The notes under the pieces: model-generated
What the model was told of the DNA's origin: nothing
Databases searched by the model: none
The model's input: only the letters and a program-made list of their open reading frames with translations
Source: an uncultured Microbacterium sp.
GTDB taxonomy: Bacteria; Actinomycetota; Actinomycetes; Actinomycetales; Microbacteriaceae
NCBI GenBank assembly: GCA_947503655.1
Contig: CANNEP010000004.1
Coordinates: 1 to 62,474 of the forward strand
DNA length: 62,474 bases
Reading direction: 5' to 3'
Position numbers and translations under genes: made by a program
Part shown: positions 7,367 to 15,494 of the stretch, piece after piece
Numbering within the stretch: position 1 is the stretch's first letter
Layout of the letters: the number at the start of each line of letters is the position of its first letter

Positions 7367-7996
7367 TCAGTCGCGGGCGAGAGCGGCTTCGATGCGGGCG
7401 CGAATCTGGTGCGCGATCTCGCCTGCGGGCTGCTCGGCGTCCAGCACGACGAAGCGCTCGGGTTCCGCCGCGGCCAACGCCAAGTACGCTTCGCGCACCC
7501 GGGTGTGAAACTCCAGCTTTTCCGCCTCGAGGCGGTCGAACGGCTTATCGGCAGCGTCGAGACGCAAACGCGCAACGGCCGGGTCGATGTCGAGCAATAC
7601 CGTCACGTCAGGCAGGGCGCCTTCGGTAGCCCACAGCGACAGGTCGCGCACTTCGGTGCCGTCGAGCACGCGTCCGGCACCCTGGTAGGCGACCGACGAG
7701 TCGAGGTAGCGGTCCTGCAGCACGATTTCGCCACGCTCGAGCGCTGGACGTACGACCGTTGCGACGTGGTGCGCACGGTCGGCGGCGTACAGCAGGGCTT
7801 CGGCGCGCGGCGCGATGTGGCCACGGTGGTGTAGCACGATGTTGCGAATCAGCTCGCCAACCTCGCTACCGCCCGGCTCACGGGTGTGCAGCACGGTCGG
7901 GCCGAGAGTCGCCAGCCACGCCTGTAGCAGCGCCGACTGCGTGGACTTGCCCGAGCCGTCGCCGCCCTCGATCGTGATCCAGAGCCCGCGAGTCAC
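7367..7996 (-). CDS. tmk: Thymidylate kinase
   Basis: 209 residues. Phosphorylates dTMP to dTDP with ATP. The P-loop GGDGSGKSTQ is at about 11-20, the DR(Y/F) motif is in LQDRYLDSSVAYQG at about 93-106, and DIDPAVARLRL closes the substrate pocket. The size is standard. The GTG start at 7996 overlaps the topA stop (GTGA), so the two are translationally coupled; the next gene, holB, begins after an unusual 267-base spacer. Confidence 0.94.
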   Translation of the reverse strand: MTRGLWITIEGGDGSGKSTQSALLQAWLATLGPTVLHTREPGGSEVGELIRNIVLHHRGHIAPRAEALLYAADRAHHVATVVRPALERGEIVLQDRYLDSSVAYQGAGRVLDGTEVRDLSLWATEGALPDVTVLLDIDPAVARLRLDAADKPFDRLEAEKLEFHTRVREAYLALAAAEPERFVVLDAEQPAGEIAHQIRARIEAALARD

Positions 7997-10809
7997 TCGC
8001 TCTCAGCTGCCTTCTTTGCCGGAGCCTTCTTGGCAGCCGCAGCCTTCGTGGTCGTCGACTTCGTCGCGGTGGTCTTCTTGGCCGCCGTGGCCTTAGAAGC
8101 CGTCGTCTTCTTCGCTGCCGCCGTCTTGGTGGTCGTGGCCTTCTTCGCCGGAACCTTCTTGGCCGTCGCACGCTTCTTGACCGGACCCTTGGCGCGCTTG
8201 TCAGCAAGCATCTGCACGGCCTTTTCGAACGTGATGTCGTCCGGCGTCTCACCGCGCGGAATCGTCACGTTCGTCTCACCGTCAGTCACGTACGGGCCGA
8301 AGCGGCCGTCGCGCACACGAATCGGCTTGCCAGAAACCGGGTCAGCCTCGAACTCTTTGAGCGCGCTCGATGCCTTGCGGGCGCCGTACTTGGGCTGGGC
8401 GTACAGCTCGAGAGCTTCTTCGAGCGTGACGTCGAAGATCTGCGATTCGGTCTGCAGCGAACGGGAGTCCGTGCCCTTCTTCAGGTACGGGCCAAAGCGA
8501 CCGTTCTGCGCCGTGATCTCGTCACCCGATTCGGGGTCAAGACCCACAACGCGCGGCAGGTCGAGCAGCTTGAGAGCCGTCTCCAGGTCGATCGTGTCGA
8601 CGGCCATCGACTTGAACAGGCTACCGGTGCGGGGCTTGGGCTCGTCGGCCTTCTTCTTGGCCTTCTTCGGAGCCTCAACAACCTCACCGGTGGCTTCGTC
8701 GACAACCTCTTCTTCCGCCGGCAGGAGTTCCTGCACGTACGGGCCGAAGCGGCCATCCTTCACGACGATGAGCTGCCCGTTGGCGGGGTTCTCGCCCAGC
8801 ACACGGTCGCCAGCGATCGGCGCCTCGATGAGCTCCGTCGCCTTCTCAGCGGTCAACTCGTCAGGTGCGAGATCTTCCGGAATGTTGATGATGCGCGGCT
8901 TCGCGTCAGGCTGTGCCGGATCAACAACTTCGAGGTACGGTCCGTAGCGACCGAAACGGAGGGTCGAGTTCTCGGTAATCTTCGTCGCGTTCAGCGCGCG
9001 GGCGTCAATGTCGCCGACGTTATCGACAACGTGACGCAGACCCACGTGCTTGTCTGATCCGAAGTAGAACTCCTTGAGCCACTCCACACGGTTCTGCTCA
9101 CCGCGCGAAATCGCGTCAAGGTCATCTTCCAGCGCAGCCGTGAAGTCGTAGTCAACGAGCGAGCTGAAGTTCTCTTCGAGCAGGCGCACGACGCTGAAGG
9201 CCATCCAGCTCGGCACGAGGGCCTGGCCGCGCTTCGTGACGTAGCCACGCTCGATGATCGTGTCAATGATGCTCGCGAAGGTCGAGGGGCGTCCGATGCC
9301 CTTTTCCTCAAGCGCCTTCACGAGCGAAGCTTCGGTGTAACGCGGCTTCGGCGTGGTCTTGTGACCCTTCGCCTCAACGTCACGCACCGAGACGGCGTCG
9401 CCAACGGTGAGAGCCGGCAACGACTGGTCAGCGGCCTTGTCAGCATCGCCGCGCTTTTCGTCCTTGCCCTCTTCGTAAGCCTCCAAGAACCCCTTAAACG
9501 TGTAAACGGTTCCGGATGCCGTGAACTCCGCCTTCTTACCGCCAGCGGCAACCGCAACGGTCACCGTCGTGGTCTCAAACTTGGCGTCAGACATCTGGCT
9601 GGCGACGGTGCGCTTCCAGATCAGGTCGTAAAGGCGCTGCTCATCGCGGTTGAGCTCAGAAGCCACCTCAGCGGGCGTGCGGAACACTTCACCCGACGGG
9701 CGAATAGCCTCGTGCGCCTCTTGCGCGTTCTTGCTCTTGCCCTTGTAGACACGGGGCTTCAGCGGAACCGCGCCATCGCCGTAGAGCGAAACAGCCTGCG
9801 TTCGGGCGGCGGTGATCGCCTGCGCCGACAGCGAGACCGAGTCGGTACGCATATAGGTAATGAAACCCTTTTCGTACAGCTTCTGCGCGACCGACATCGC
9901 GTTCTTGGCGCTCAGGCCAAGCTTGCGGCCAGCCTCCTGTTGCATCGTCGACGTCGTGAATGGCGCGTACGGGCTGCGGGTGCCGGGCTTAGCTTCAACC
10001 TTGGTCACGTCGCCGGAACCAGCGGCTGAGATGGCATCCGCAAGTGCGGTTGCTTCGGCTTCGGTAAAGACCAGAACGGCCTTCTTCAGCTTGCCGTTCT
10101 CGTCGAAGTCAGCGCCGCGGGCGAGCGGCGCACCGTCAACGCGCACGAGGCGAATGCGGAACTGGTTGTCATCCTTGGCGGCGTCGGCGTCGACGTCCCA
10201 GTAGCTGGCCGAGACGAACGCCATGCGCTCGCGCTCACGGTCAACGACCATGCGGGTCGCGGCAGACTGCACGCGACCAGCGGAGAGGCCGGGCTGCACT
10301 TTGTACCAGAGCACAGGGCTGACATCCCAGCCGTACAGGCGGTCAAGAATTCGACGCGTTTCTTGCGCGTCAACGAGCGCGGTATCGAGCTCGCGCGTGT
10401 TGTTGACGGCGGCCTGAATCGCGTCTTTCGTGATTTCGTGGAACACCATGCGGCGCACCGGAACCTTGGGCTTCAGTGTCTCCAGCAGGTGCCACGCGAT
10501 GGCTTCACCCTCGCGGTCTTCATCTGTTGCGAGGAGAACTTCGTCGGCATTCTTCAGGGCGCGCTTAAGTTCTTGGACCGTCTTGGTCTTACGGTCGCTG
10601 ACGACGTAGAGCGGGTCGAAGCCGTTCTCGATGTCGATGGAGTACTTGCCGTATGCGGCCTTCTTCTCCGCCGGAATACTCTTCTTATCGGCCAGGTCGC
10701 GAATGTGACCAACCGAGGAGAGCACCTCGTAGTCGTCGCCGAGATAGCCCTGAATTGACTTCATCTTCGTCGGGGACTCAACGATGACGAGCTTCTTGCC
10801 GTTTGCCAA
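7993..10809 (-). CDS. topA: DNA topoisomerase I
   Basis: 938 residues from TTG at 10807-10809. The protein begins LANGKKLVIVESPTK, the Toprim opening of type IA enzymes, and a strong ribosome binding site GGAGGAAGG (10817-10825) sits seven bases upstream. The frame continues upstream to an ATG at 10848, but that extension has no such site. Toprim residues occupy about 1-130, with acidic DTDREGE-type motif LLATDEDREGEAIAWHLL. The active-site Tyr is in FITYMRTDSVS. Several C-terminal GRFGPYV/L repeats follow, then a Lys/Ala/Thr-rich tail of about 60 residues, usual in actinobacteria. It relaxes negative supercoils behind replication and transcription. First gene of a four-gene minus-strand run. 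Confidence 0.96.
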   Translation of the reverse strand: MANGKKLVIVESPTKMKSIQGYLGDDYEVLSSVGHIRDLADKKSIPAEKKAAYGKYSIDIENGFDPLYVVSDRKTKTVQELKRALKNADEVLLATDEDREGEAIAWHLLETLKPKVPVRRMVFHEITKDAIQAAVNNTRELDTALVDAQETRRILDRLYGWDVSPVLWYKVQPGLSAGRVQSAATRMVVDRERERMAFVSASYWDVDADAAKDDNQFRIRLVRVDGAPLARGADFDENGKLKKAVLVFTEAEATALADAISAAGSGDVTKVEAKPGTRSPYAPFTTSTMQQEAGRKLGLSAKNAMSVAQKLYEKGFITYMRTDSVSLSAQAITAARTQAVSLYGDGAVPLKPRVYKGKSKNAQEAHEAIRPSGEVFRTPAEVASELNRDEQRLYDLIWKRTVASQMSDAKFETTTVTVAVAAGGKKAEFTASGTVYTFKGFLEAYEEGKDEKRGDADKAADQSLPALTVGDAVSVRDVEAKGHKTTPKPRYTEASLVKALEEKGIGRPSTFASIIDTIIERGYVTKRGQALVPSWMAFSVVRLLEENFSSLVDYDFTAALEDDLDAISRGEQNRVEWLKEFYFGSDKHVGLRHVVDNVGDIDARALNATKITENSTLRFGRYGPYLEVVDPAQPDAKPRIINIPEDLAPDELTAEKATELIEAPIAGDRVLGENPANGQLIVVKDGRFGPYVQELLPAEEEVVDEATGEVVEAPKKAKKKADEPKPRTGSLFKSMAVDTIDLETALKLLDLPRVVGLDPESGDEITAQNGRFGPYLKKGTDSRSLQTESQIFDVTLEEALELYAQPKYGARKASSALKEFEADPVSGKPIRVRDGRFGPYVTDGETNVTIPRGETPDDITFEKAVQMLADKRAKGPVKKRATAKKVPAKKATTTKTAAAKKTTASKATAAKKTTATKSTTTKAAAAKKAPAKKAAESE

Positions 10810-10816
10810 GAGTGTT

Positions 10817-10825
10817 CCTTCCTCC
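10817..10825 (-). promoter_or_regulatory. Ribosome binding site that sets the TTG start of topA
   Basis: GGAGGAAGG on the minus strand, seven bases before TTG 10809. It fits the 16S anti-SD closely and decides the start against the upstream in-frame ATG at 10848. Confidence 0.8.
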
Positions 10826-11019
10826 GAGTGCACACCATACACGCCCACTCCTTGCCATCGACAGGGAATGTTGTGAGCGCAATGCGGGTCTCAGAGCCTT
10901 GAGTGGCTTGCGCGACGACCGGTTTTACGATGCACAGGACGCAGAGAAACAATAAGTCGTCTCGTCACACCTTACGGCCAATCGCTGTGTGACAGCATCA
11001 CAGGCGCTAGTTTGGGGTC

Positions 11020-12288
11020 ATGCTCGCCGTGCTACGAACCTGGGGACGCGTGCTAGTCATGCACGGCCCGGCGCTCGTTGCCGCCTACCTCATCGGGCAC
11101 ACGGCGCACTACATTCTGGTCTGGGCGTCGGGCATGGTGGGCGCCTACTCTTCGTTCGCGCTCGTACTGATTGCGCCGCTCGCGGTGCTCTCGAAGCTGT
11201 TGGCATTCGTCGCCATGATGTTGATCACGCGCGATTCCCTCCCGCGGTTGAATCGGCTGGCTCCCACCGCGGGGCGCTCAGCCCACGACCGCAGGATTGG
11301 GTTTAGCGAGGCGGTTCTCTCCTCGGTCATCCCGTTCTTTGCCTTTTACTATGCAGCCGGGTTCTTCCGTGAAGACCTGTCGCGAATTCTCACCATCTCG
11401 CAAAACCAGGTGATGATCGGCGCCGGCTCTGACACCGGCAACGCGACGCAATTCGACGTCACCCCCGCGCTGCTCATCTTGCTCGTCACATGCTTCGCGC
11501 TGAAACAGGCGTGGGAGAAGGTCAAGAACAAGCTACCCAGCTGGACGCGCGTTCCCGCGGTCTACCTCGATGTGGTGTGGGTTCTCGTTCTCATCTACGG
11601 CGCTTCGGCGTTCACCGTGGCGATCGAGGATTGGATTGGCTCTCGCGCGGTCGTGCAGTGGACGCACGACTTCGGTGACTGGTTCGCGGTCAGTATTCCG
11701 GCGATCGCAGCCATCTGGGAGGCGATCGTGCAGGTCGTCACCGTCATTCTCAACCTCAGTGTTATTCCGCTCGCTTGGCTGCTCATCGCCGGCGTGGTGT
11801 TCGGCGAAGTGATCGCGGTACAGCGCCCGAAGATGGAGCGCATCACCCGGCGCTACGACCGCCTAAACGCCGGTGCGAAGCGCCGCCTTCGCGATACCGC
11901 CGGACTCGCGAGCAGCCGCGTTCAGCCGATCCTCGAAGCCGGCACGCTGCTCTTCCACGCGGGCCCCATCCGCATCGCGTTCTACCTTCTGCTGTCGCAG
12001 GCGTGGCTGTTCCTCGATCAGACGCTTGCCGCTGGCATCCCGCGCCTTTTCGGCGCGCACGCGTGGGAGTGGTGGGTCATGTTCCTGCCGCTCATCTCCG
12101 TGATTCCGGTGCTGATCTCGGAGCCCATCCGCATCGCGCTGATCGCGGCAGCCTATGACGATGTCTTAGCCACATCGCGGCGCGGTGGCGCACGCAACGC
12201 ACCTGCTGGTTCCGGAACCACGGCTCCCGTCGCAGACAGCATGGTTGCGCCTGCGGGTCAGCGGGAGAAAGCCACCTCGACAGGCTGA
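11020..12288 (+). CDS. Polytopic membrane protein, unknown function
   Basis: 422 residues from ATG 11020, just after GGGGTC. I count about eight to ten hydrophobic segments (for example LVAAYLIGHTAHYILVWAS near the start and FYLLLSQAWLFLDQTLAAG near residue 330). Soluble loops hold the basic stretch RRYDRLNAGAKRRLRD. The extreme C-terminus is hydrophilic and contains the GSGTT codons that overlap the 14-bp palindrome at 12207. No transport, enzyme or ABC motif is visible. It stands alone on the plus strand and its last 31 bases overlap the convergent gene ending at 12258. Conserved in related actinobacteria in my recollection, but without known role. Confidence 0.8.
   Translation: MLAVLRTWGRVLVMHGPALVAAYLIGHTAHYILVWASGMVGAYSSFALVLIAPLAVLSKLLAFVAMMLITRDSLPRLNRLAPTAGRSAHDRRIGFSEAVLSSVIPFFAFYYAAGFFREDLSRILTISQNQVMIGAGSDTGNATQFDVTPALLILLVTCFALKQAWEKVKNKLPSWTRVPAVYLDVVWVLVLIYGASAFTVAIEDWIGSRAVVQWTHDFGDWFAVSIPAIAAIWEAIVQVVTVILNLSVIPLAWLLIAGVVFGEVIAVQRPKMERITRRYDRLNAGAKRRLRDTAGLASSRVQPILEAGTLLFHAGPIRIAFYLLLSQAWLFLDQTLAAGIPRLFGAHAWEWWVMFLPLISVIPVLISEPIRIALIAAAYDDVLATSRRGGARNAPAGSGTTAPVADSMVAPAGQREKATSTG
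12207..12220. repeat. Full 14-bp palindrome TGGTTCCGGAACCA
   Basis: The only perfect 14-base copy I found. It lies in the 3' end of the membrane protein gene, in the frame encoding AGSGTTAP. Confidence 0.9.
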
Positions 12289-12770
12289 GCCGGGTCGAGG
12301 AAGACGAGGGCGAAGTCGCCGGTGAGGCCCTCTGGAATGAGGAACACCAGGTACTCGTCAGATTCTTCACTCGGCGAGCCAACGCAGTTTGAGGTGAAGC
12401 TGGCGTCGCCGGTGAGACCCAACTCCATCGACGTCGGACGGAAGACCAGAGCCGGGTCACCGTTGTGCCGCAATTCGACGTGACAGTTGTAGGTGGCTTC
12501 TTCGGGCGCATCCGCCTCGACGGCAATGAGAACGACTTCGACGCCAGCCATGGGCTCTTCGGTCGCTGGTCGTTGAAACGAGACGCTCATGTCGGTGACA
12601 GTCGTCTCTTCTAGCTGGAACGTGTCACTGATATCGACGTGCTTGGCCGTCCCGCCGGTCTCGATGACCGTCGGGCGGATGGCGATCAGCCAGACCGCGA
12701 CGATGAAAGCAATGATCGCGATCGGCAGGGCGATGAGCGCCCACCGATTCGCACGCAACCACGTCGACAT
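12258..12770 (-). CDS. Single-pass membrane protein, third of a tandem set, unknown function
   Basis: 170 residues from ATG 12770, which follows the upstream stop by one base. A basic N-terminus (STWLRANRW) leads into one helix at about 11-32, then an exported beta-rich domain with two Cys (YNCHVELRH and SNCVGSPS) that may pair. The protein resembles the two genes upstream in plan: short cytosolic head, one helix, exported domain of 130-210 residues with immunoglobulin-like strands. The function is unknown. Its C-terminal codons overlap the convergent membrane protein gene. Confidence 0.7.
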   Translation of the reverse strand: MSTWLRANRWALIALPIAIIAFIVAVWLIAIRPTVIETGGTAKHVDISDTFQLEETTVTDMSVSFQRPATEEPMAGVEVVLIAVEADAPEEATYNCHVELRHNGDPALVFRPTSMELGLTGDASFTSNCVGSPSEESDEYLVFLIPEGLTGDFALVFLDPAQPVEVAFSR

Positions 12771-12771
12771 G

Positions 12772-13332
12772 TCAGTACCCCACCACTGCTGATTCGATTT
12801 CGACCGTCGCCACCTGCTCGGCATCTGAAAGATCGATCGTGAAGGCGAGGTAGGTGTCGGCGTTGTCGACGTCCCATCGCGATCCCAGCCGCAGCTCCGC
12901 CGTTTCGCCAGCTACTGGTTCCGGAACCTCGAAGGCGAGGTAGCCGCGCGTCGGTGCGGCGACAAAAATGCGGGCATCTTCCATGCTGTTGCGCACGCGA
13001 TCTGACGGTCGATACTCGTTACCGTCGATGTTGAGGGTGGCGTGCTTGATTGAGCCCTCAGTTTCGTCGGTGAGGGATTGCGCGGTGACGCCGATGACGA
13101 CCCAGATCGCGCCGTCGCTTTGCGGGAAGATATCGGAACCTTCGGTCACCTCGTCGGCAAGGGTCACCTCGGTGACGGTGACAGTCACGCTGCGGTCGGC
13201 GATTTCTTCACCGATGACGCCCGTGACGGCGAAGCCATCGCGCCACGCCACTTCTTGCGGGGTCACAAGGGAGATCAGCCACGCGCCGGCGAGCAGGGCG
13301 AACGCAACGCCCCAGGCAATCAGGCCCTTCAC
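12772..13332 (-). CDS. Single-pass membrane protein, second of a tandem set (DUF4352-like)
   Basis: 186 residues from ATG 13332, overlapping the previous stop (ATGA at 13329-13332). Helix at about 4-22 (LIAWGVAFALLAGAWLISL). The exported domain contains DGAIWVVIGVTAQSLTDE and a YLAFEVPEPVAG segment, the pattern of DUF4352/TRF2-immunoprotective-like domains (a new strand then the LVVxVxVxN type edge). These extracytoplasmic domains are usually of unknown ligand. Middle gene of three overlapping genes, so probably one complex or one surface function. Confidence 0.7.
   Translation of the reverse strand: MKGLIAWGVAFALLAGAWLISLVTPQEVAWRDGFAVTGVIGEEIADRSVTVTVTEVTLADEVTEGSDIFPQSDGAIWVVIGVTAQSLTDETEGSIKHATLNIDGNEYRPSDRVRNSMEDARIFVAAPTRGYLAFEVPEPVAGETAELRLGSRWDVDNADTYLAFTIDLSDAEQVATVEIESAVVGY
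12917..12928. repeat. Full palindrome GGTTCCGGAACC
   Basis: Within the second tandem membrane protein gene (minus strand), encoding the VPEP of VPEPVAG: a different frame from the 12207 copy. Confidence 0.9.
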
Positions 13333-14009
13333 GGTGCACCGTTTTCATCGGTGATGGCGAACTCGCCAATCGCAACGGTCTCGAGTGTCTCGTAGTAGCC
13401 GTCGGATGTGTCGCGCAAGAACTTGTTGGGTGTGTACTGGCTGGGCGCGAACACGATGGTGAGGGTATCGCGATCGGTCAGCGGCTCGGTCGCGAGAACC
13501 ATGATGTCGTACGTTTGCGTGAGGTTCGGGCCGAGCTGAACCGACGCGTCGCCATCTGCTGTGCGCACCGAGGGGTAATCGAGTTCAATATCTTCGTCGA
13601 TTGCGATGGCGTTCACCCCGTAGGTGGGGTTTTTCAATGTTCCGGCCGTGAAGAGTTCGGTCACCGGGTAGGTAGTGTCAAACGTGTTCGTCACGGTGAC
13701 CCGCAACGTCAAGAACTCGCCGCCGTCTTCGTTGGGGTCGCCGTAAAAGTCGGTCGCGCTGAGTCGCACGCTGTCGATCGTGACGTCGGCGATACCGAGG
13801 TGTAGCACTTCGCCGGCCTCGGCCGTAGCGTACGCTTTGTGGCCGTCTTTGAGGCCTCCGACGAGGGCGATCACGCCGATGGCGACGGCTGCTGCGATCA
13901 CGAGATACATCAGGGTCGGCACGCGATCGAAGGTTACGCGCACCCGCGACCGCGTTGGCGGCTGTGGCTGCGGAGCCGACGCTTCGGTGAGTGTCACAAC
14001 GCACAGCAT
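13329..14009 (-). CDS. Single-pass membrane protein, first of a tandem set (DUF4352-like)
   Basis: 226 residues from ATG 14009; a GTG at 13997 (VTLTEAS) is an equally good start and neither has a clear ribosome binding site. The N-terminal cytosolic tail of about 30 residues is Pro-rich (APQPQPPTRSRVRV), the helix is at about 38-58 (TLMYLVIAAAVAIGVIALVGG), and the exported DUF4352-like domain shows GGEFLTLRVTVTNTFDT and SQYTPNKFL. It heads a three-gene overlapping unit of similar plan. Function unknown. It is separated by 77 bases from the pilus locus on the same strand. Confidence 0.7.
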   Translation of the reverse strand: MLCVVTLTEASAPQPQPPTRSRVRVTFDRVPTLMYLVIAAAVAIGVIALVGGLKDGHKAYATAEAGEVLHLGIADVTIDSVRLSATDFYGDPNEDGGEFLTLRVTVTNTFDTTYPVTELFTAGTLKNPTYGVNAIAIDEDIELDYPSVRTADGDASVQLGPNLTQTYDIMVLATEPLTDRDTLTIVFAPSQYTPNKFLRDTSDGYYETLETVAIGEFAITDENGAP

Positions 14010-14086
14010 ATGACGCGTTGGCGTGGGGCGAATACTTGTACGGCGGTCTAGCGGCGACTCCGGTACGGCCGGAGCCTCTCTGCCGC

Positions 14087-14818
14087 TCACCCAAGCACGC
14101 TCATGGGGTCGATGAGGGCTCCGTTCTGTTCGAGAGTGACGTGTACGTGGCACCCAAATGCGCGGCCGGTGTCACCTTCAAGCGCGATCAGCTGGCCGGA
14201 GGTAACAACATCACCGGAGTTCACGAGAATGCCGTTGTTCTGGATGTGCGCGTAGCCGGTGACGAGGCCATCGCCGTGATCGATCCGCACCTGATTGCCG
14301 TAGCCGCCAGCATCCCCGGCGCTGGCAATGGTTCCGGACCGTGCCGCATAAATCGGGGCCCCACACCCGGCCGCGAAATCGACGCCCTCGTGCATCGTGG
14401 AGGCGCACCCCGACGCGTCGCACTGCGCCTCGCGCTCCCCATAAGGCGACGTGATCTCACCGTCGCTCGGGCGCACCCAACCAGCGGCATTCATACCGAG
14501 GCTGCCCGCAGGCGCACCCGCCCGCGCAGCGGCGGCGATCGGGAACCCGGCGAACGTGTCGTTCACGCTCACGCGCACCGTGGTTTCGTCTACCGTGCAC
14601 TCGGCAAGCACAGCACCATGCGCCGCAGCGATTCGCGCGGCGTTGTCGCACGGCACCCCGGGTGCGAAGCCCAGTGCAGAGTCGGCCGCCGCGAGCGCTG
14701 CCGCATCGGCGGCCGCGCTCAACCGTTGTGCTGTTACCGCCGCTCCCCCGGCTGTCACGACACCCAACGCCATCGTGCTGACGACGGCCATGGTTCCGAC
14801 GCTCATGATGACGCTCAC
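14087..14818 (-). CDS. TadG-like N-terminus fused to an M23 (LytM) metallopeptidase
   Basis: 243 residues from GTG 14818, with GGAGG six bases upstream; its first base overlaps the stop of the tadE-like gene (TAGTG). Residues 1-80 look like the pilus-locus helper proteins of actinobacteria: one helix (MAVVSTMALGVVTAGGAAV) then AQRLSAAADAAALAAADSA, the hallmark of TadG/Rv3657-type proteins. Residues about 125-243 are a LytM/M23 domain: HEGVDFAAG (His and Asp zinc ligands), an intact GNQVRIDHGDGLVTGYAHI core and the HxH ligand in CHVHVTLEQ. The two halves together suggest a peptidoglycan hydrolase placed at the pilus assembly site to open the wall. Fusion of these two parts is unusual. Confidence 0.82.
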   Translation of the reverse strand: MSVIMSVGTMAVVSTMALGVVTAGGAAVTAQRLSAAADAAALAAADSALGFAPGVPCDNAARIAAAHGAVLAECTVDETTVRVSVNDTFAGFPIAAAARAGAPAGSLGMNAAGWVRPSDGEITSPYGEREAQCDASGCASTMHEGVDFAAGCGAPIYAARSGTIASAGDAGGYGNQVRIDHGDGLVTGYAHIQNNGILVNSGDVVTSGQLIALEGDTGRAFGCHVHVTLEQNGALIDPMSVLG

Positions 14819-15174
14819 TAGTGACCTCCGGCGAGTGCACAAGCGCGGGCACTGAGGGTGAGCGGAACCACGACGGTCGCCGCTGCTGACGCAGTGACGC
14901 ACACGGCACTGCCGTCGAACGCGATGTTCATGGCGGCACCGGGTACGGCTGTGGCGATCGTAGACTCCGCACGCGCAATGTCGTCATCACGTGCGATGAG
15001 GCGGGCCGCGTCGGCGGCGGCATCCTGCAGCAGGATTTGCTTGCCCTGCGCAGAGATCAGGGCCGACATCACCAGAATCGCCACCATGATGGCGGGGAGC
15101 GCGATCGCGAATTCAGCGGTCGCACTCCCCCGTTCTGTTACCGCGAGCGCACGCACGCGCGGCCACCATCTCAT
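14818..15174 (-). CDS. tadE: TadE-family minor pilin-like membrane protein
   Basis: 118 residues from ATG 15174 (MRWWPRVRALAV). The TadE signature ERGSATAEFAIALPAIMVAIL is at about 14-34: a Glu-containing prepilin-type hydrophobic helix that anchors the protein. It is followed by AAADAARLIARDD and an exported tail with two Cys (AVCVTAS and ARACALAGG). Likely a minor pilin or assembly factor of the Tad/Flp pilus. Frame-shifted upstream extension of the ORF to 15576 is not coding. Next gene overlaps by one base. Confidence 0.82.
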   Translation of the reverse strand: MRWWPRVRALAVTERGSATAEFAIALPAIMVAILVMSALISAQGKQILLQDAAADAARLIARDDDIARAESTIATAVPGAAMNIAFDGSAVCVTASAAATVVVPLTLSARACALAGGH

Positions 15175-15191
15175 GTCACGGGTAGCGATGG

Positions 15192-15452
15192 TTACGGCAC
15201 GGTCAGTGCGCGTTCGACGAGGTCGGTGAGAATCTGCTTCACCTCTTCTGAGCGCATGATGACGACCAGAAGCCCAGCGAGCGCGACCGCACCAAGCGTA
15301 GCGATCGCATACTCTGCGGTGGCCGCGCCGGTCTCGTCGTGCGCAATGAATCGCGCCCGGGCGTGCAGGGCACTCGTTCGATCTCTGATCCCCCGGCGCG
15401 TGGTCGGGGCGGGGCCCGTCGAATCGTGCGACGGCGCTGTGATGTCTGTCAT
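15192..15452 (-). CDS. Flp-like pilin, DUF4244 family
   Basis: 86 residues from ATG 15452 with AAAGGAA four bases upstream. The C-terminal half carries DETGAATAEYAIATLGAVALAG, the Flp/DUF4244 prepilin motif: Glu at +5 of the mature helix after a short basic leader. The leader itself (about 45 residues) is long for a Flp pilin, as usual in DUF4244 proteins. It is the likely major structural subunit of the pilus. An upstream ATG at 15476 is in frame but has no ribosome binding site. Immediately downstream is tadE. Confidence 0.82.
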   Translation of the reverse strand: MTDITAPSHDSTGPAPTTRRGIRDRTSALHARARFIAHDETGAATAEYAIATLGAVALAGLLVVIMRSEEVKQILTDLVERALTVP

Positions 15453-15494
15453 GACATTCCTTTCTGTCGTGGGCACGGTTATGGGTGGGCACGG

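Noticed and set aside
8000..8180. Lys/Ala/Thr codon repeats at the topA 3' end
   Set aside because: A Lys-rich C-terminal tail is usual for actinobacterial topoisomerase I and binds DNA; not a tandem-repeat locus of its own.
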